Origin: Gnetum montanum
Lineage: Eukaryota; Streptophyta; Gnetopsida; Gnetales; Gnetaceae
Direction: 5' to 3'
DNA: 64,000 nt
NCBI GenBank assembly: GCA_015680685.1
Contig: MNCI01033474.1
Span: 926,009 to 990,008, forward strand
Below are positions 10,480 through 22,659 of this stretch, piece by piece (within the stretch, counting starts at the first letter, position 1; every line of letters starts with the position of its first letter). A program made the position numbers and the translations under genes. The notes below the pieces were generated by a model. The model saw only the letters and a list, made by a program, of their open reading frames with translations. It ran no database searches and was not told the origin of the DNA.

Positions 10480-11598
10480 TTAAGAAGATCAAAATCCTCT
10501 AGAGCTTAGATTAGTTCTTCTCTATAGAAACTATTTTGACCCCTTACTTGAGCCATTGAAAAGATTAGAAGTAACCTCTCTTACTTGCATAAGAGTTTGG
10601 CTAAGGTTGGGATTCCTCCTCCATCCAATGGATAGGTATTTGAGGAGGTTACCACTCCTCCTATCTCTAATAGAGAAGAGGATGCTCCTATTCCTCCATG
10701 TCATTCTTCAATAGTAGGCCTCTCACACACTTACAACTCAGGGATGGAGTCAGATTTGGAGCCAAAGGCACCCTCAGCTGGTGTTCAAGGGGAGAACCAT
10801 GGTTCCATGTAGTATCCAGAGCATCATGCTCTAATCCCTCCTACTTCCACTACTTCATCTCATGCTAATGCTCCTAGCTCTTTTGAGCGATGAGATATAG
10901 AGAGCATCTTTGGGACCACATCCCAATGGGTTCTAATTTAGGAACTAATAGCTTGATCAACTTCCTCTTGGTTTCAAGTGAAGCTTCATCCTAGGAGGGC
11001 TCTAGTGTAACATGTTGAGTCCTCAAATGAGAACACTTAGAACACTAGCCATCCAAGCACCTGTAGTGATGACAATGAGAAAGAGACTTATCATCCGTCT
11101 TGAGCAGTGGTGGATTTTAAGGCTGAGGATGCTACTGAGGTAAGTGATTAAGGCCTTAGTAGGTTGTTTATTCTATTTTTTTGGTGATCAAAAAGGATGA
11201 AACATTTGTTGGCCTTCACATATGTAATTTTGGGACATTGCTCATATGTTATTGATCTATGGTTAGTTGTACTCTGAGATGCTTCTAGACAATTTGATGT
11301 AAAATAATTTGTGAATGGTTATGGATAGATGGTGTGTTTTCCAATTGTATCTGTGTGGTCTATTGATTTTTCTTAAGATTTTCACCTTCCCTTCCATGTT
11401 TATCATCATCCCTAGCTTTCATAGTAACTTCTATGTTTTATTTTTTTTCATAGAATATCTTTTATGATGATGTTTTTATATATTTATATATGTCTATAGG
11501 TTTAACCTTTTTGGTTATGTCTAAAAAAGGGGAGAAGTATTGTGCATGAATTATTATTGGAATAAGGCTAACCCATTTTCTTAAGTTTTGGACATTAC
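10480..11598 (+). other. ORF2 tail and non-coding region before the polypurine tract
   Basis: Broken frames up to about 11160 read as a Ser/Pro/Glu-rich tail (for example PPSNG, SNREEDAPIPPCHSS), probably the decayed C-terminus of ORF2. From 11160 to 11598 I see only AT-rich sequence. No RT or integrase motif is present. Confidence 0.5.
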
Positions 11599-11612
11599 AA
11601 AAAAGGGGGGAT
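11599..11612 (+). other. polypurine tract of the copia-type element
   Basis: AAAAAAGGGGGGAT lies immediately upstream of the LTR start TGTGGAACTTTGG. It serves as the plus-strand primer and fixes the 3' LTR start at 11613. Confidence 0.85.
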
Positions 11613-12580
11613 TGTGGAACTTTGGTTTTGGTATGTAAAAACATTAAGAAAAATGTAAAATATGTTTGACTAATGTATGCATACTTCTTGTGCTTTTAGG
11701 ACAAGAACTTGGATCGAGCTAGGTTATGGACAAGGAACGAAGGATTCATCGTGCAAAAAAAGTGAACAAAGATGTCTCTAGGAAGTAGTTGATGTTTTGG
11801 TAGAATTGAAGTGAACTCAAATAAGGATGCCTTCAAAAACCTCAAGACATCTTTCTTAGAAAGACGTCTTCTAGAATCAAGACTTTAGAAAGACATCTTC
11901 CCAAAATTAAAGGCAAATTGAAAGAGATGTCTCAGGAATGAGAAAGATGTCTTCTGTGATCATTATTGACTATTAGCTATTTATTGCACAAGTTCCAAGA
12001 AGGATTTAGAAACAAAATAGCAATAAGAGGACTTAATGTGCATTGGAAAATGTGCAAGCCTTGTTGTATTCATTGAATTCTTTGTTACTCCTCATTGTAT
12101 TATCATTTTGGATTTGTAAAGTGTGCTATACCTAATTGTACAAGGATTAGCAAATTGAGTTGTAATTATTCCTTATAATTTTTATTCCATTGTTGCCCTA
12201 TGGGGTTGATGTGCTTGAGCTTATTGGGATCTTACGGGATTGAGTTGTTGGTGCTATCGTACAACACTCTAATGTAGAGTTCAAGATTGTAAAGGTTGTG
12301 GAAGCCTTGAAACCACATTTCCAAGCATAACAAGACCTTGTAGGGTTGAGTGATTGGTGTTGTGGTACAACACTCTAAATTGGGGCTTAAAGATTGTATA
12401 GGATGTGGATCCTTCAACCACATTTTAAGAGCAACAAAGTTTAAAGGTGTGCTTGTGATCTACCCTCCAAGTATGGAGTACCCAAGTTGGAGAACCACAT
12501 AAATTTGTGTGTGTGATTTGTTTCATAAAGGTTTGATCTGGGAAACTTATTCATCCTTCCTTTCTAAGTTTAATGATCCA
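11613..12580 (+). repeat. 3' LTR of the copia-type element
   Basis: A 968-bp LTR starting TGTGGAAC and ending GATCCA. Its last about 180 bp match 7076-7259. It holds a cluster of about six AGAYRTCT octamers (11768-11955) in the presumed U3. Its right border joins gypsy3 gag sequence at 12581. Confidence 0.85.
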
Positions 12581-12720
12581 TAGTAATCCTCCTACAAACT
12601 TGAATGCTAGCTCACTTATATCTCAGTGATTTACATATCTAGATAAGTTGCAAAATTCCTTTTGATAATCCTCTATATAATGTTGATCTAAATGTAATGA
12701 GTTGAATTGTATCTTCCATT
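12581..12720 (-). pseudogene. gypsy3 gag capsid fragment
   Basis: Minus-strand reading gives IEDYQKEFCNLSRYVNH followed by DISELAFKFVGG, the C-terminal part of a gypsy gag capsid (usual pattern: EYxxxFxxLSRYVP...). The nucleotide sequence aligns by eye with gypsy2 at about 26100-26245. It is the right-hand remainder of gypsy3 beyond the copia-type insertion. To its right the homology fades. Confidence 0.65.
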
Positions 12721-15699
12721 AGATTTGATGAACTAGAAGCTTTGGAGATGCATGAAGACCAGTTGAGGAGTCTAAAATTTGAAATTAGAAAAATCCACAA
12801 ATTTTTCTTAATCATGAGTTGTGGTTAGCATGGATTAATAGATCATGGGTAGTGGTACCGTCATGATATATTTGTGATGCCTAACCATGAATTTTGACTA
12901 GACCATGGTAAATGTTAAGACTAAAACATAGTTACCATGAGTGGTGGCTATCTCACATTTTATCCATCATGGATCATGATGGAATCATGGTAGCCTAACC
13001 ATAAGTTGTCATGGCTACTAAAGCTACCTCTTCATTTCACTCATCCTCTTGCTTAAATTTGATGGAACCATGAGTCAAGGTAAGCTTGTAGTCATCTAAT
13101 TATAGGTCATGATCAAGTTTTGGTGATCTTTGAACCTTTGAATATGATACCCTTTTCTCCTACATATAAATTATTAAGATCATGAGCCATGGGAACCTTG
13201 TCATGTAATATCATTAGCTATGATAAGGTTTTTTGTGGCTTGAAACAAAGGCATTTTATCTCTATGTATACCATGACTAGATAATGGATCATGGTTAGAA
13301 ATTTATGCAAATCACAAGTCATGGTTAGATCATGGATTCATTGGAATTTCAAACAAAAATGAAGCTATGAATTAATGGAGAATTTGATGATACTAAAGAA
13401 AGAACTAGATTGAAGATAGTGTATTAAACTCATATATATTTTGGCATGGGCAAGGATTTTACTATAAACATGTATATGGGCCATATGAAATGTATTGAGA
13501 GAGCCAAATAAAATTCTCCATGAATGGATAACCTAACATTATATTTAAGCAATAAATTGGATATGCATGTGTACATAAAGTACTCAAAAATATGCTATGA
13601 CATGCAAGGATTCTTCTAGAATGTTTGAATGCCATTGTCATATATTTAAATATAAAAATTAAAATATCCTTTACATATACAAACAAAAAATTCAATGTGC
13701 ATAAACATATCCATGTTTTAGACATAAAATATAGATTGAAATAAGGCTTTCATGATATGAAATGTGCTTGTAAAAATGGAGTAATATGGACTCAAACATA
13801 AAAACATCTTAGGCTTCAAGTTTAGCATGAAAATTACAATAAATTAAGAGGGAAATTTGATGATTCATGATTTTCTCTTCTCTACAACAAACACAGTCCC
13901 AAAAATATGTAAAAAACCTTTAATTTCAACTCATACGTTTTATGATAAATAACATACATATTCATAGAAAATAGTGAAGTAAAAGTGATTACATAAATAT
14001 TATATTTATATTGTCTTTAAAGCCAACATGCATGCATAAATAATTCAATAAGCAATTGAAACTACATCATTCATATAACTAATGCATGTAAAATAAGAGA
14101 CAAAAGTAGGAAAAAATTGAACATAAATGAAAGGGTCATGAGAAAGTAGAAATGTAGCATCCTTGGTATACATGAGTTCTTTCATATGAATCAAACATTA
14201 TGAGATAATGTTGAGGGTTTGACTATGAGTGTTATGAGAGATTTGTGTTGTGAGAATGAGAGAATTATATAAAATCATTATAAAAAATTCATGAACTAGG
14301 GCCTACCATGGGAGAGCATAAACTTCAAAGAAATATTACTATAAGAATACATGAGATAAATGCTCTTCATGAGGCTTGAAGAAAATAGAACTATTATAGG
14401 TGGTAGTGGAATAAGGTTCATTTTTTCTCTATATAACTTTTTTTTGAATCAAAATTTAGCTAAAAATTTTGATCATAACTAAAATCATAAGTGATGGTTT
14501 ACTCATATTATTAAAAATAATGGATCATGGTTAGATCATGTTGTGATTATGATTGAAGATTACAAGTTGTGAAGCATTAAAGATATAGAAACCATAATCC
14601 ATGATGAAATCATGGTTGTTAAAATATTGACAAATTTTTACCTTCAGCCTCCTATGTAGTTTTTACACATCCATAATTCATGGTTGACTCATGTTGTAAT
14701 ATCAAAACTCATGGTAAATTCATGGTTAACAAAAATAATATCTTTTTCTTCCTTGAAATAATCTAACTTATGACGAGGATATGGTGTATCTCTGAGAATA
14801 CTACAAGTTGTGGTAAACTCGTGGTTGACCTATGATGAAGTAGAGATGCTAAAATTGATCCCAAAATGATGCCAAAATGAAGTAGGAATGATCCATATTG
14901 GTAGAGGATGGAATGTGCAACTCTATGGTAATAATGAAAGCTGAAAATGAAAAAGATTATAAGCTTGGATGTTACTTAAATTTGCTACATCAAATTTTTA
15001 GTAGAACTTACTTTCAATGATCTTCAATGGATTATTGGTTGGTCAAGAAAACCCTTCTTTAACTTGAACATTTTTTGCAAACTTACATCAACAGGAAATC
15101 TACCAAGTGCACTAATGAAGATTGATCTCCAATCAGGATCTTCTTCTTCTTCTTCTTTCTTCTTTTTATTGATAATAAAGATGATATTGAGATGAAATAA
15201 GGTTGAAATTGATCAAAATTATGATAAATTAGAATGATATTAAAATAGATGAAACAACTAAATGAGATAATTGAGACAATTATATGAAGACAAAAAATTC
15301 TCTTATTCCATGGCTTCAAGCATTAATCATAAATTAATGAAGTTTGAATGAAATCCATCAATCTTGAGAAAATTCCAAATAAGAAACAAATAGAAATTTG
15401 AGGAGCCACTTTAGAGTAAACTCAAGTCTAAGCATGGTTGTAAATTACCCACCTAATCATCAACTAAATCATAACAAAAGGAGATTTGTGATTTTAAGTC
15501 ATGTGAATGTGCCACATATGTACTTCATGTAATTCCAACACAAGAGGAATCACCACAATTTTGAAATTCAAATTTTTATCATGTGGCACATTACATTGAG
15601 ACATGGACCCATACACATGTCCCAACAATAACATGAAAAATAAATCTAACTTTGAAAATGCCATGTAAAATAAAAGTAACATAAGAAAAGAGTACATTA
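12721..15699. other. unassigned AT-rich region
   Basis: About 3 kb without a recognisable gene. It includes two CATGG-rich blocks (separate entry) and a CTT microsatellite near 15140-15165. A short plus-strand stretch at about 12718-12775 reads RFDELEALEMHEDQLRSL, which could be gag-like, but I cannot place it. Confidence 0.4.
12800..14860. repeat. two blocks of degenerate ATCATGGTTAG-type repeats
   Basis: In 12810-13340 and again in 14505-14830, variants of TGGATCATGGTTAG, TCATGGTAA and CCATGATT recur every 20-50 bases, often as inverted pairs around CATG. The 1.2 kb between is AT-rich and lacks them. Unit boundaries are too decayed to define a period. Confidence 0.45.
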
Positions 15700-16205
15700 T
15701 GTGACATCATATTCTTGGTTGTCAATAATTACAATTGTTCATTATGTATAATCATCATATAATGCCATGAATAACTTGATAGGTGCACTTGAAACATGAA
15801 ATAAATGGCACTCTGAATTAATAAGAAAGAAAAAAGAAGTAAAATTTATTAATAAAATTGTTTGGATAAACTATCAAACAACCTTGGGGCTATCTTCCTA
15901 TGATACTTATAATCCTTAGAGGCAATCTATCACTATCATCATGATTAGTCCATAATAATGAAGGGGTGATCAGTCCCTTATTATCCCACTTCACCTAAAT
16001 GTTATCACTTACTATTTTTGGCTCCACAACTTCATGCTTGGCATAACCTCTAAGTCTCTAACCTTACATATCATAAGACAAACCCCCTTCCTTAAGTTAC
16101 TATGAATAGTTACGATTCCTCATAATAAGGCATGCCTTCATTTGAAGATTAATTACATTATTAATATAATACAACTACATCCTTAATAAGGGACAAGACA
16201 TTATA
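15700..16205 (-). repeat. 3' LTR of gypsy2
   Basis: On the minus strand it starts (T)ATAATGTCTTGTCCC just after a polypurine tract and ends GATGTCACA, about 506 bp. A second copy of the same LTR is split around element B (37969-38228 and 45854-45930); shared blocks include GAAACATGAA and CTTATCCCACTTCACC. The first or last dinucleotide is partly mutated (TA for CA in plus coordinates at 16204). Confidence 0.7.
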
Positions 16206-16218
16206 ATCCACCCCCTTT
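16206..16218 (-). other. polypurine tract of gypsy2
   Basis: The reverse complement AAAGGGGGTGGAT abuts the LTR start. It marks the 3' end of the gypsy2 internal region. Confidence 0.8.
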
Positions 16219-16439
16219 AAGAATCTAACTTATCCTTGAGCTCCTCTTTATTTTTTAGTTACTTAGTAGTTACATCCTTAATGCACTCATCATCCTTAAT
16301 CACATTATTATTATTATTATCATATACATAAAATCTATATATTAGTTCCTAATTTTTTTCTTATTCAAATCATTAATTAACTTTATTCATTGGCATGATG
16401 TCCAAAAAGACAAGAATATGAGTTTAGGATGAACTTCCT

Positions 16440-17830
16440 ATTTTTCCAAGACTTTTTTATCATAATTCAACCACTAGATAATTATTTTGGTAATATTTTT
16501 ATTTTAAAGTTTCTTTGTTCTTTGATCTTTAATAGCAATGCGCTTAGCCTTGAAGCTCTCATTAAATCTCAAGAATAGGTTATTTCAATCCAACATATAT
16601 GGTACATCATTTTTATGGAACTTCTTTAATTGGCTAAAATGGAAAATGGGGTGGATTTTTAAAGTTATTGAAAGATTCCACTAGTATGCTACTTCATTAA
16701 TTCATTGTAATACTTTGAAGGGTCTACAATATTGAGGGTCCAATTTGGTAGATTTTTATAACCTTGAGGGACTTCTAGTTTGTTTAACCCTCAATAGTAC
16801 TTGATCCCCTATCTAGAACTCTCCCTATCTAGAACTCTTTCTTAAGATCATGTTGGTTAGCATACCCTTTGTACTTATCTTAGGATAATTTTAGATTCTA
16901 TTTTCACTTCATGATAATGTTTTTAATAATTTTTATTTTCTCTTCTCTCCATTCTACTCTTAAGGTAGGATTAGCCTAAGTTAATGACATTCATTAATTT
17001 CACCCATACAAAACATCAAATGGGGTTCTAGGTATAGATCCTTAATATTTGTTATTATAAGCAAATTTTGTCAAGTGTACATAGTTTTTCCAAGTATTGG
17101 ATCTACTAGTGACATAAATCTTTAAAATGCCCTCCAATATCTAGTTAATCCATTGTATTTGGCCATGAGTTTTAGGATAAAATAATTTGATACAATTTAA
17201 TTGGATTCTAAGCTCCTTACATAATTTTTGTCAAAATTTAGAAATAAAATTTGGGCTTCTATATAATGTGATTGATCTTGGACATCCATGTAGCTAAAAC
17301 AATTCTTGTATAAATTTTTAAGATACTTCTTCTACTATGTTGGTAGATTTTAAGGATACGAAATGAACCATTTTTATAAATTATCAAATACTACCAAGAT
17401 TAAGTCATTTCCTTTTTTGGTCACTAGTAATCCTATAATGAAGTCCATAGTGACATCTTCTGATTTTCATGTTTGGACTTCTAGTGATTATAATAGACCA
17501 CTTGGCTTATTTTTCTTAGCTTTTATGCTTTGATAAGTTGAACAATTTTTCATGTAATTAGATATATCATTCTTCATCTTATACTAGAAATTAAAATTTT
17601 ATAGCATCACATATGCCTTTATGTAACCAAGATGTCTAGCATATGATACTTCATGGTCTTCACTCAATAACTTCTATCTCTAAATCCTTTGGAATCCTTA
17701 TGGAATATACACTATTACTTCCTTCATTAATAGACCTTTTTTGGAAAAAGGGTAGTTAGGTTTGAAGGTTATGTTTATTTGGATTCACTTAAAGTAAGGG
17801 TCTTCCTTTATCTAATCCTTAATCTCTTCT
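16440..17830 (-). pseudogene. gypsy2 integrase with chromodomain-like tail
   Basis: Minus-strand fragments in order: SGLL*SLEVQT*KSEDVTM then DFIIGLLVTKKGNDLILVVFDNL (catalytic-core start with the first Asp, about 17380-17500), PRSIT-Y-SPNFISKF (near 17240; second Asp region), then a C-terminal KLDPQYCRPFKVLQ and LKIHPIFHFSQLKKFH block (GPY/F-type module, about 16590-16750). This is followed by RIAIKDQRTKKL-NKNITKIIIWWLNYD (about 16460-16560), the position and wording of the chromodomain in chromovirus integrases. It would bind chromatin and direct integration. Many stops and shifts. It is continuous with the RNase H upstream. Confidence 0.8.
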
Positions 17831-18325
17831 TCCATTAGAATTGTTACCACATCAAGCATCAAGTTCCACATTTAGCTGAGAGAATCAAACATTACATTTT
17901 GTTTCCCTAAAATATATTTGATCTTGAAATCATATTCTACAAGTAATTCCACGAACCTAAATTGACTTGTATTTAATATGGGTTATCTTTACAGGTATTC
18001 TAGACTCTTATGATTATTTGTTTATAAAGATAATGTCTCTAAACTTTTAAAGCATGTATGATCACTAATAATTTCAAATCATGGATTGAATAATTTACCT
18101 AAATGTCTTATAATTTATGAGATTTAGAACATAGTAATTTTTCTTCTTGGGAAAGAATAACATCAATTCTCACTCTATAGGCATCTGTGGATACTTGAAA
18201 TGAAAACTCCTCATCTAGAACTCTTAGAATAGGTATCATTATTAACACCATCTATAGTCTCATAAATTCTTTCCTACATCTATCATCAAACTTAAACATG
18301 AATTTTTCTTACAAGAGATCAGTTA
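17830..18325 (-). pseudogene. gypsy2 RNase H
   Basis: Reads VLDEEFSFQVSTDAYRVRIDVILSQ (catalytic Asp of the TDAS-GVGAVL motif), then YSIHDLKLLVIIHALK-RHYLY and finally NYLVEYDFKIKYILGKQNVMFDSLS, which matches the usual YDFEIKYRPGKENVVADALS ending. The piece ends at about 18325, where the chromovirus 3' LTR begins. The matching RT half resumes at 24590 on the other side of that insertion. Confidence 0.83.
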
Positions 18326-18332
18326 CTACATA

Positions 18333-19376
18333 GAGTAGGTTCACTCCACAAGTAAATTACCTTCAACATACTAAATCCAAATATTATGCAAAGACAAATT
18401 AATTTGCTAGAAAAATAAGAAAACAAGCTATCTTCAATTAGATTATTCGAATATTACAATAGGATTCACACAACTGATAAACATCTAAAATCCTATCACA
18501 CTCAAACAATATTACAGAGCAAGAAGCTCTACAATCACACAATGGTTGTTCTCAAGGCAAAACACAACCAAGAGAAATCACTCCCATAATTGGGGATTGA
18601 GATCTCAACTCACAAGTGAGAGAAAAGAGAGTAGAACACATAGATCAACACACGACAAGGTAATCTTGGAGTTGCAATCACCTATTGCACTCATTGAATG
18701 TGATCATCCAATATCTCTTATCTTATTATAATTGCATACAAACTTTCCTCTTCTTCTTATGGGTGAAGGCATACATAATTATAAAGATCCAAAATACTAG
18801 GAAGCTTTCTATTTGCCTCCCTAGATGTTTCACATACTGATTTGGAGTCTTTTGGATGTTTCCCAATTGAAACACCACATCAAAGCTTTTCTTCTTCACT
18901 AACATACATGTCTCTTGTTTCATGTAGAAATGTCCTATGAGAGCTCTGTTCTCAAGAGAGACATCTATCTTTTTGGGGAGATGTCTTTTATCAAATTCCT
19001 ACTCTCAAGAGAGATGTCTACTATTTTTGGTATATGTCTTCTATGGAATGGAGACATCTACACATTATGAAATATGTCTTTGGAGAGATGTCTCTTTTGA
19101 ATGTGCCAAAATAAAAATGCCCATTTTGATGCTGGAAGCCTCTGGATGCCTTATAACAAGTTACCATAGATCCTATAACCCCCTAAACTTATCAAAATGA
19201 GCCAAAAACACCTCCAAACGTGCCAATACATCCAAGAAACATCATCATCATAAATTGACATAAGAAGACACACAAAAATAGGACACACTTGTCCAAGTCT
19301 TCTCCAAGTGCAAAACCTACAAAAAAATTTGTAGGACAAGAACAAGTAAATTAGAAGAAGTGTTCATACACTAGCA
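18333..19376 (-). repeat. 3' LTR of gypsy1
   Basis: About 1,044 bp, with the minus-strand start TGCTAGTGTATGAAC next to the polypurine tract and the end around GGAGTGAACCTACTCTA. The left edge is blurred to within about 8 bp. It matches the right LTR over about 600 bp. It contains an AGAYRTCT octamer cluster at 18905-19090. Confidence 0.82.
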
Positions 19377-19388
19377 CTCCCACCCTTC
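19377..19388 (-). other. polypurine tract of gypsy1
   Basis: The reverse complement GAAGGGTGGGAG directly precedes the 3' LTR start. Confidence 0.8.
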
Positions 19389-19559
19389 AAAAATTAATCT
19401 CATGTGAATAAGGGAGTAGGGGTAGAAGTGATCACCCACTCAATAAGTTTGGTCTCATGGACCCATACAACAGCATCAAGAAATTGATCCCCCCAATGGA
19501 TCAAATATTCATGCCTCTTGACTCCTTAAGTACTAGAAGCTTCCCTTCACTTGAGTACA

Positions 19560-20780
19560 ATTGCCTTCTTCTCCATTGAAGGCTTGGACTGATCAATAGC
19601 TCCCTTTAACTCATTGGTGCTTCACTATATGGTCTTCTCATCTGTTGGTCCATGATAGTGCACAAGATCTAAAAAATTAAACACAAAATACATACAAACA
19701 TCATTTGGTAAATCAATCTCAAAAGCATTATCATTAATTTATCCTTGATTTTAAAAGGCCCAATCTTCTTAGCTTTCAATTTGGAGAAGTTAACACCTAT
19801 CAAATGCTTCTTCTTCAAGTGCATCCAAATGAGATCACCAACAACAAAATTAGGCTTCTACTTGCCCTCATTCCTCTTGAGGACTTTCTATTCAGTCTTC
19901 TTCTTAAGATTTAATTTTACTTGTGCATGGAGATCCCTCATCTCTTGCACAAAATCAGCACTAAGTTGAGCTTCACCATCAAAACTCTTCAAAGTGTCTA
20001 CCATCTTTGGATAAAATCCATAGTTCATCTCAAATGGGATTTTGCCAATAGAAACATGAAAAGGATTATTATACAAACATTAACCATACATAACAATTTT
20101 TCCCACCTATTTGACTATCCATCACATAGACATATCAATATGTTTAGCAAGGATTTATTCATCACCTCCATTTGGCCATTAGATTATGAATGATATGCAC
20201 TAGAAAAATTCAACTTTGTCCTTGAAATATTCCAAAGGGACATTTAAAAATGACTTGTAAGCTTGGAGTCTCTGTCACTAACAATATTTAAAGAAATACC
20301 ATGTAACTTCACAACATGCTAGAAAAATCAATGTGCAACATGAGAGGCATCACTCACCTTCTTGCATGGAATAAAATGTGTCATCTTGGAGAACCTATAT
20401 ACAACAACAAAAATATCATCATTCCCACTCTTGGTCTTTGGAATTCCACTCACAAAGTCCATTGACACACTATCCCATGGACCTTTGGGAATTGGAAAAG
20501 GCATTTAGTGTCCATCCATACCTTTACCTCCTTTGAACTTCTAACATGTTAAGCACTCCTTCACAAATTTTGACTTTTGTTGCCATACTAGGCCAAAAAT
20601 AGTGCCTACCCACAAGTTCTAATATTTTATCCCTATCCATGTGACCTACCATGCCACTACAATGCTTTCCAAATTTTTTTTCCTAAAATCATAATTAGGC
20701 ACACATACCTTTCCATTCTTAAATAATAGCTCATCTTGAATATGATAGTCCCTCCATTGATCTATCCTATTCATCAATAG
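19560..20780 (-). pseudogene. gypsy1 integrase
   Basis: On the minus strand a core fragment SGNDDIF-type block lies near 20410-20440. It is followed by a PFEMNYGFYPKMVD stretch (about 19990-20040) like the SPFEVVYGRQP end of the core. The C-terminal module then reads GDLIWMHLKKKHL, FSKLKAKKIGPFKI and NAFEIDLPNDV (about 19690-19840), a clear GPY/F motif of CRM/Reina-type chromoviruses. One open block (19888-20076) encodes this junction. Other parts are shifted or stopped. It would integrate the element cDNA; here it is inactive. Confidence 0.8.
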
Positions 20781-22351
20781 CTATTTGAGACAACTCTAGA
20801 CCTACCCAAAATCAACATCATGCTCATATAAAGAAGCAAAATCACCCATATCTTCCACATGAGGTATGTTGAAAATTATCACATGCACCCTAGATAATAA
20901 TGCATCAGCTACCACATTGGCTTTTCCACTTTTGTGATTTAAGAAAAACTTTAACTCTTGTGACTATACAACCCACTTCATGTGCTTTGCACTCAACTTC
21001 TTTTGTGAGTTTAGAAATTGAAGTGCTTTATGGTCTATCAACAAGGTGAATTATTTAGATAATAAGTAATGCCTCTAATGCTTGATTATTTGAAGAATAG
21101 CATAAAACTCCTCATATATGCTATATTTTTGCCTTGGCTCATTCAATGTTTTTACAAAAGAAACCAATATGCCTACCTTCTTGTGAAACTATCCTTTCAA
21201 TGATAAGTCCACTTGCATCCACCTCTACATGAAAACGTTTCTAAATATCTAGAATTTCAAGCATTGGTTCACTACTAATATTTTCTTTCAATAAGTCAAA
21301 GCTCATTTATGTTTCATTATCCCACCTAAATTCTTTATTTTTTTCAACAAAGCAAACATAGGCCATGAAATATTACTAAATTTTTTATGAAGCATCTATA
21401 AAAACTTGCTAAACCAAAGAATGATCTTATGTCCCCAACATTCTTAGGAGTTGGCCAATCCCTTATAGCCATCACATTTGTGGCTTCCATCTAGACCTAA
21501 TTTTTAGAAACCACATCTCCCAAATATGTCATTTCCCACTTGAAGAAATGAATTTTCTTCACGTTGATCACCAACTATGCCTCCTTCGACTTAAGTCACA
21601 TCATTCTCAAGTGATCCAAGTGCTCTTCCTCATTAGAGCTATATGCCAAAATATCATCAGAAAAGATAATACAACACTTACCAATCAAGTCCTTCAATAC
21701 ATCATGCATCAACCTCATCAATGTAGCAAGTGCATTCATGAGCTCAAATGACATCACCAACCACTCAAATAGTCCATCTGATGTTTTGAAATTTTTCTTC
21801 CACTCATCACCAAGCTTGATTTTGATTTGATGGTACCCACTCTTCAAATAAATTTTTATAAACATGTTAGCATTGGTAAGGACATCAAGGATATCATCCA
21901 TCCATGGAATAGGAAGCTTGTACCTCACTATTATCCTATTCAATACCCTAGAATCAATGCACATCATTGATTCATTGATGTTCTTATTTAACACTAGCAT
22001 TGTTTGAATTGCACAAGGTGAAATGGATTCCCTTACAAATCCATTTGCAAGTAATCCCTTTACTTGCCTTTTCAATTTAGCCCTCTAATTATGTATCATC
22101 TAGTAAGCTCTCTCATTTGGAAAGGTAGCACTAGGAATGAAGCTAATTTGATGCTGTACATTCCTCATTGATGGTAACCCATCCAATTCTCCTATCAGCA
22201 CCTTAGGAAATTTTCCCTTCAAGCCTAGAAAACTTGTAGGAAGTTCAACTTGCACATCATCATGGTTAGTAGCAACTGTTTTCATAACAACAAAACCAAA
22301 ACTAGTTTCATCATGTTCCATAATATATTCCCTCTCTCCTAAAAGGATCAA
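20781..22351 (-). pseudogene. gypsy1 reverse transcriptase-RNase H
   Basis: Upstream linker LPSMRNVQHQISFIPSATFPN (about 22110-22200) is the conserved entry into gypsy RT. The main open block (21596-22075) encodes GLLANGFVRESISPC, MCIDSRVLNRI-VRYKLPIP, the KIYLKSGYHQIKIK palm motif, and CCIIFSDDILAYS, where the usual FFDD/YxDD catalytic box is FSDD with both Asp retained. The connection WPTPKNVGDIRSFFGLASFYRCFI follows (about 21370-21470), then decayed RNase H. Stops and shifts downstream of the RT core make it non-functional. Confidence 0.88.
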
Positions 22352-22659
22352 GGAAGCATTAAGTGATCTTTTCTACCTCACTTGTTTAGTTATCATAGGA
22401 ATCAAATCATGGACTTCATCAAGTCTAACAACACTTCACACATTTTTTTCTTCATCAAATTGAGTACCATTGTCAAAATTTCAAGGTCTACCTAGAATTA
22501 CATTAGCATAATCTATTGGAAGCACATCACATCTCACAACATCATAAAAAATTTCAATTTTAAATTTCAAGGTACATTATTCCCTCACCTCTTGGGAAAA
22601 ATATTTAGATAACCAATGCACCTTATAGGGTCTTGTGTGAGGATTATTACCAAACCTAA

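Larger units (their letters stand above)
7076..12580 (+). mobile_element. non-autonomous copia-type LTR element (gag + ORF2, no pol)
   Basis: Bounded by a truncated 5' LTR (7076-7259) and a full 3' LTR (11613-12580) that share their last about 180 bp. It has an initiator-Met-type primer site, a copia gag with zinc knuckles, a second plant-transposon-like ORF, and a polypurine tract, in that order. No protease, integrase, RT or RNase H motif is found between gag and the 3' LTR. It is inserted in gypsy3: protease lies to its left and gag capsid to its right. Most of the 5' LTR and roughly 250-300 bp of gypsy3 are missing at the left junction, so the left TSD is lost. Confidence 0.82.
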
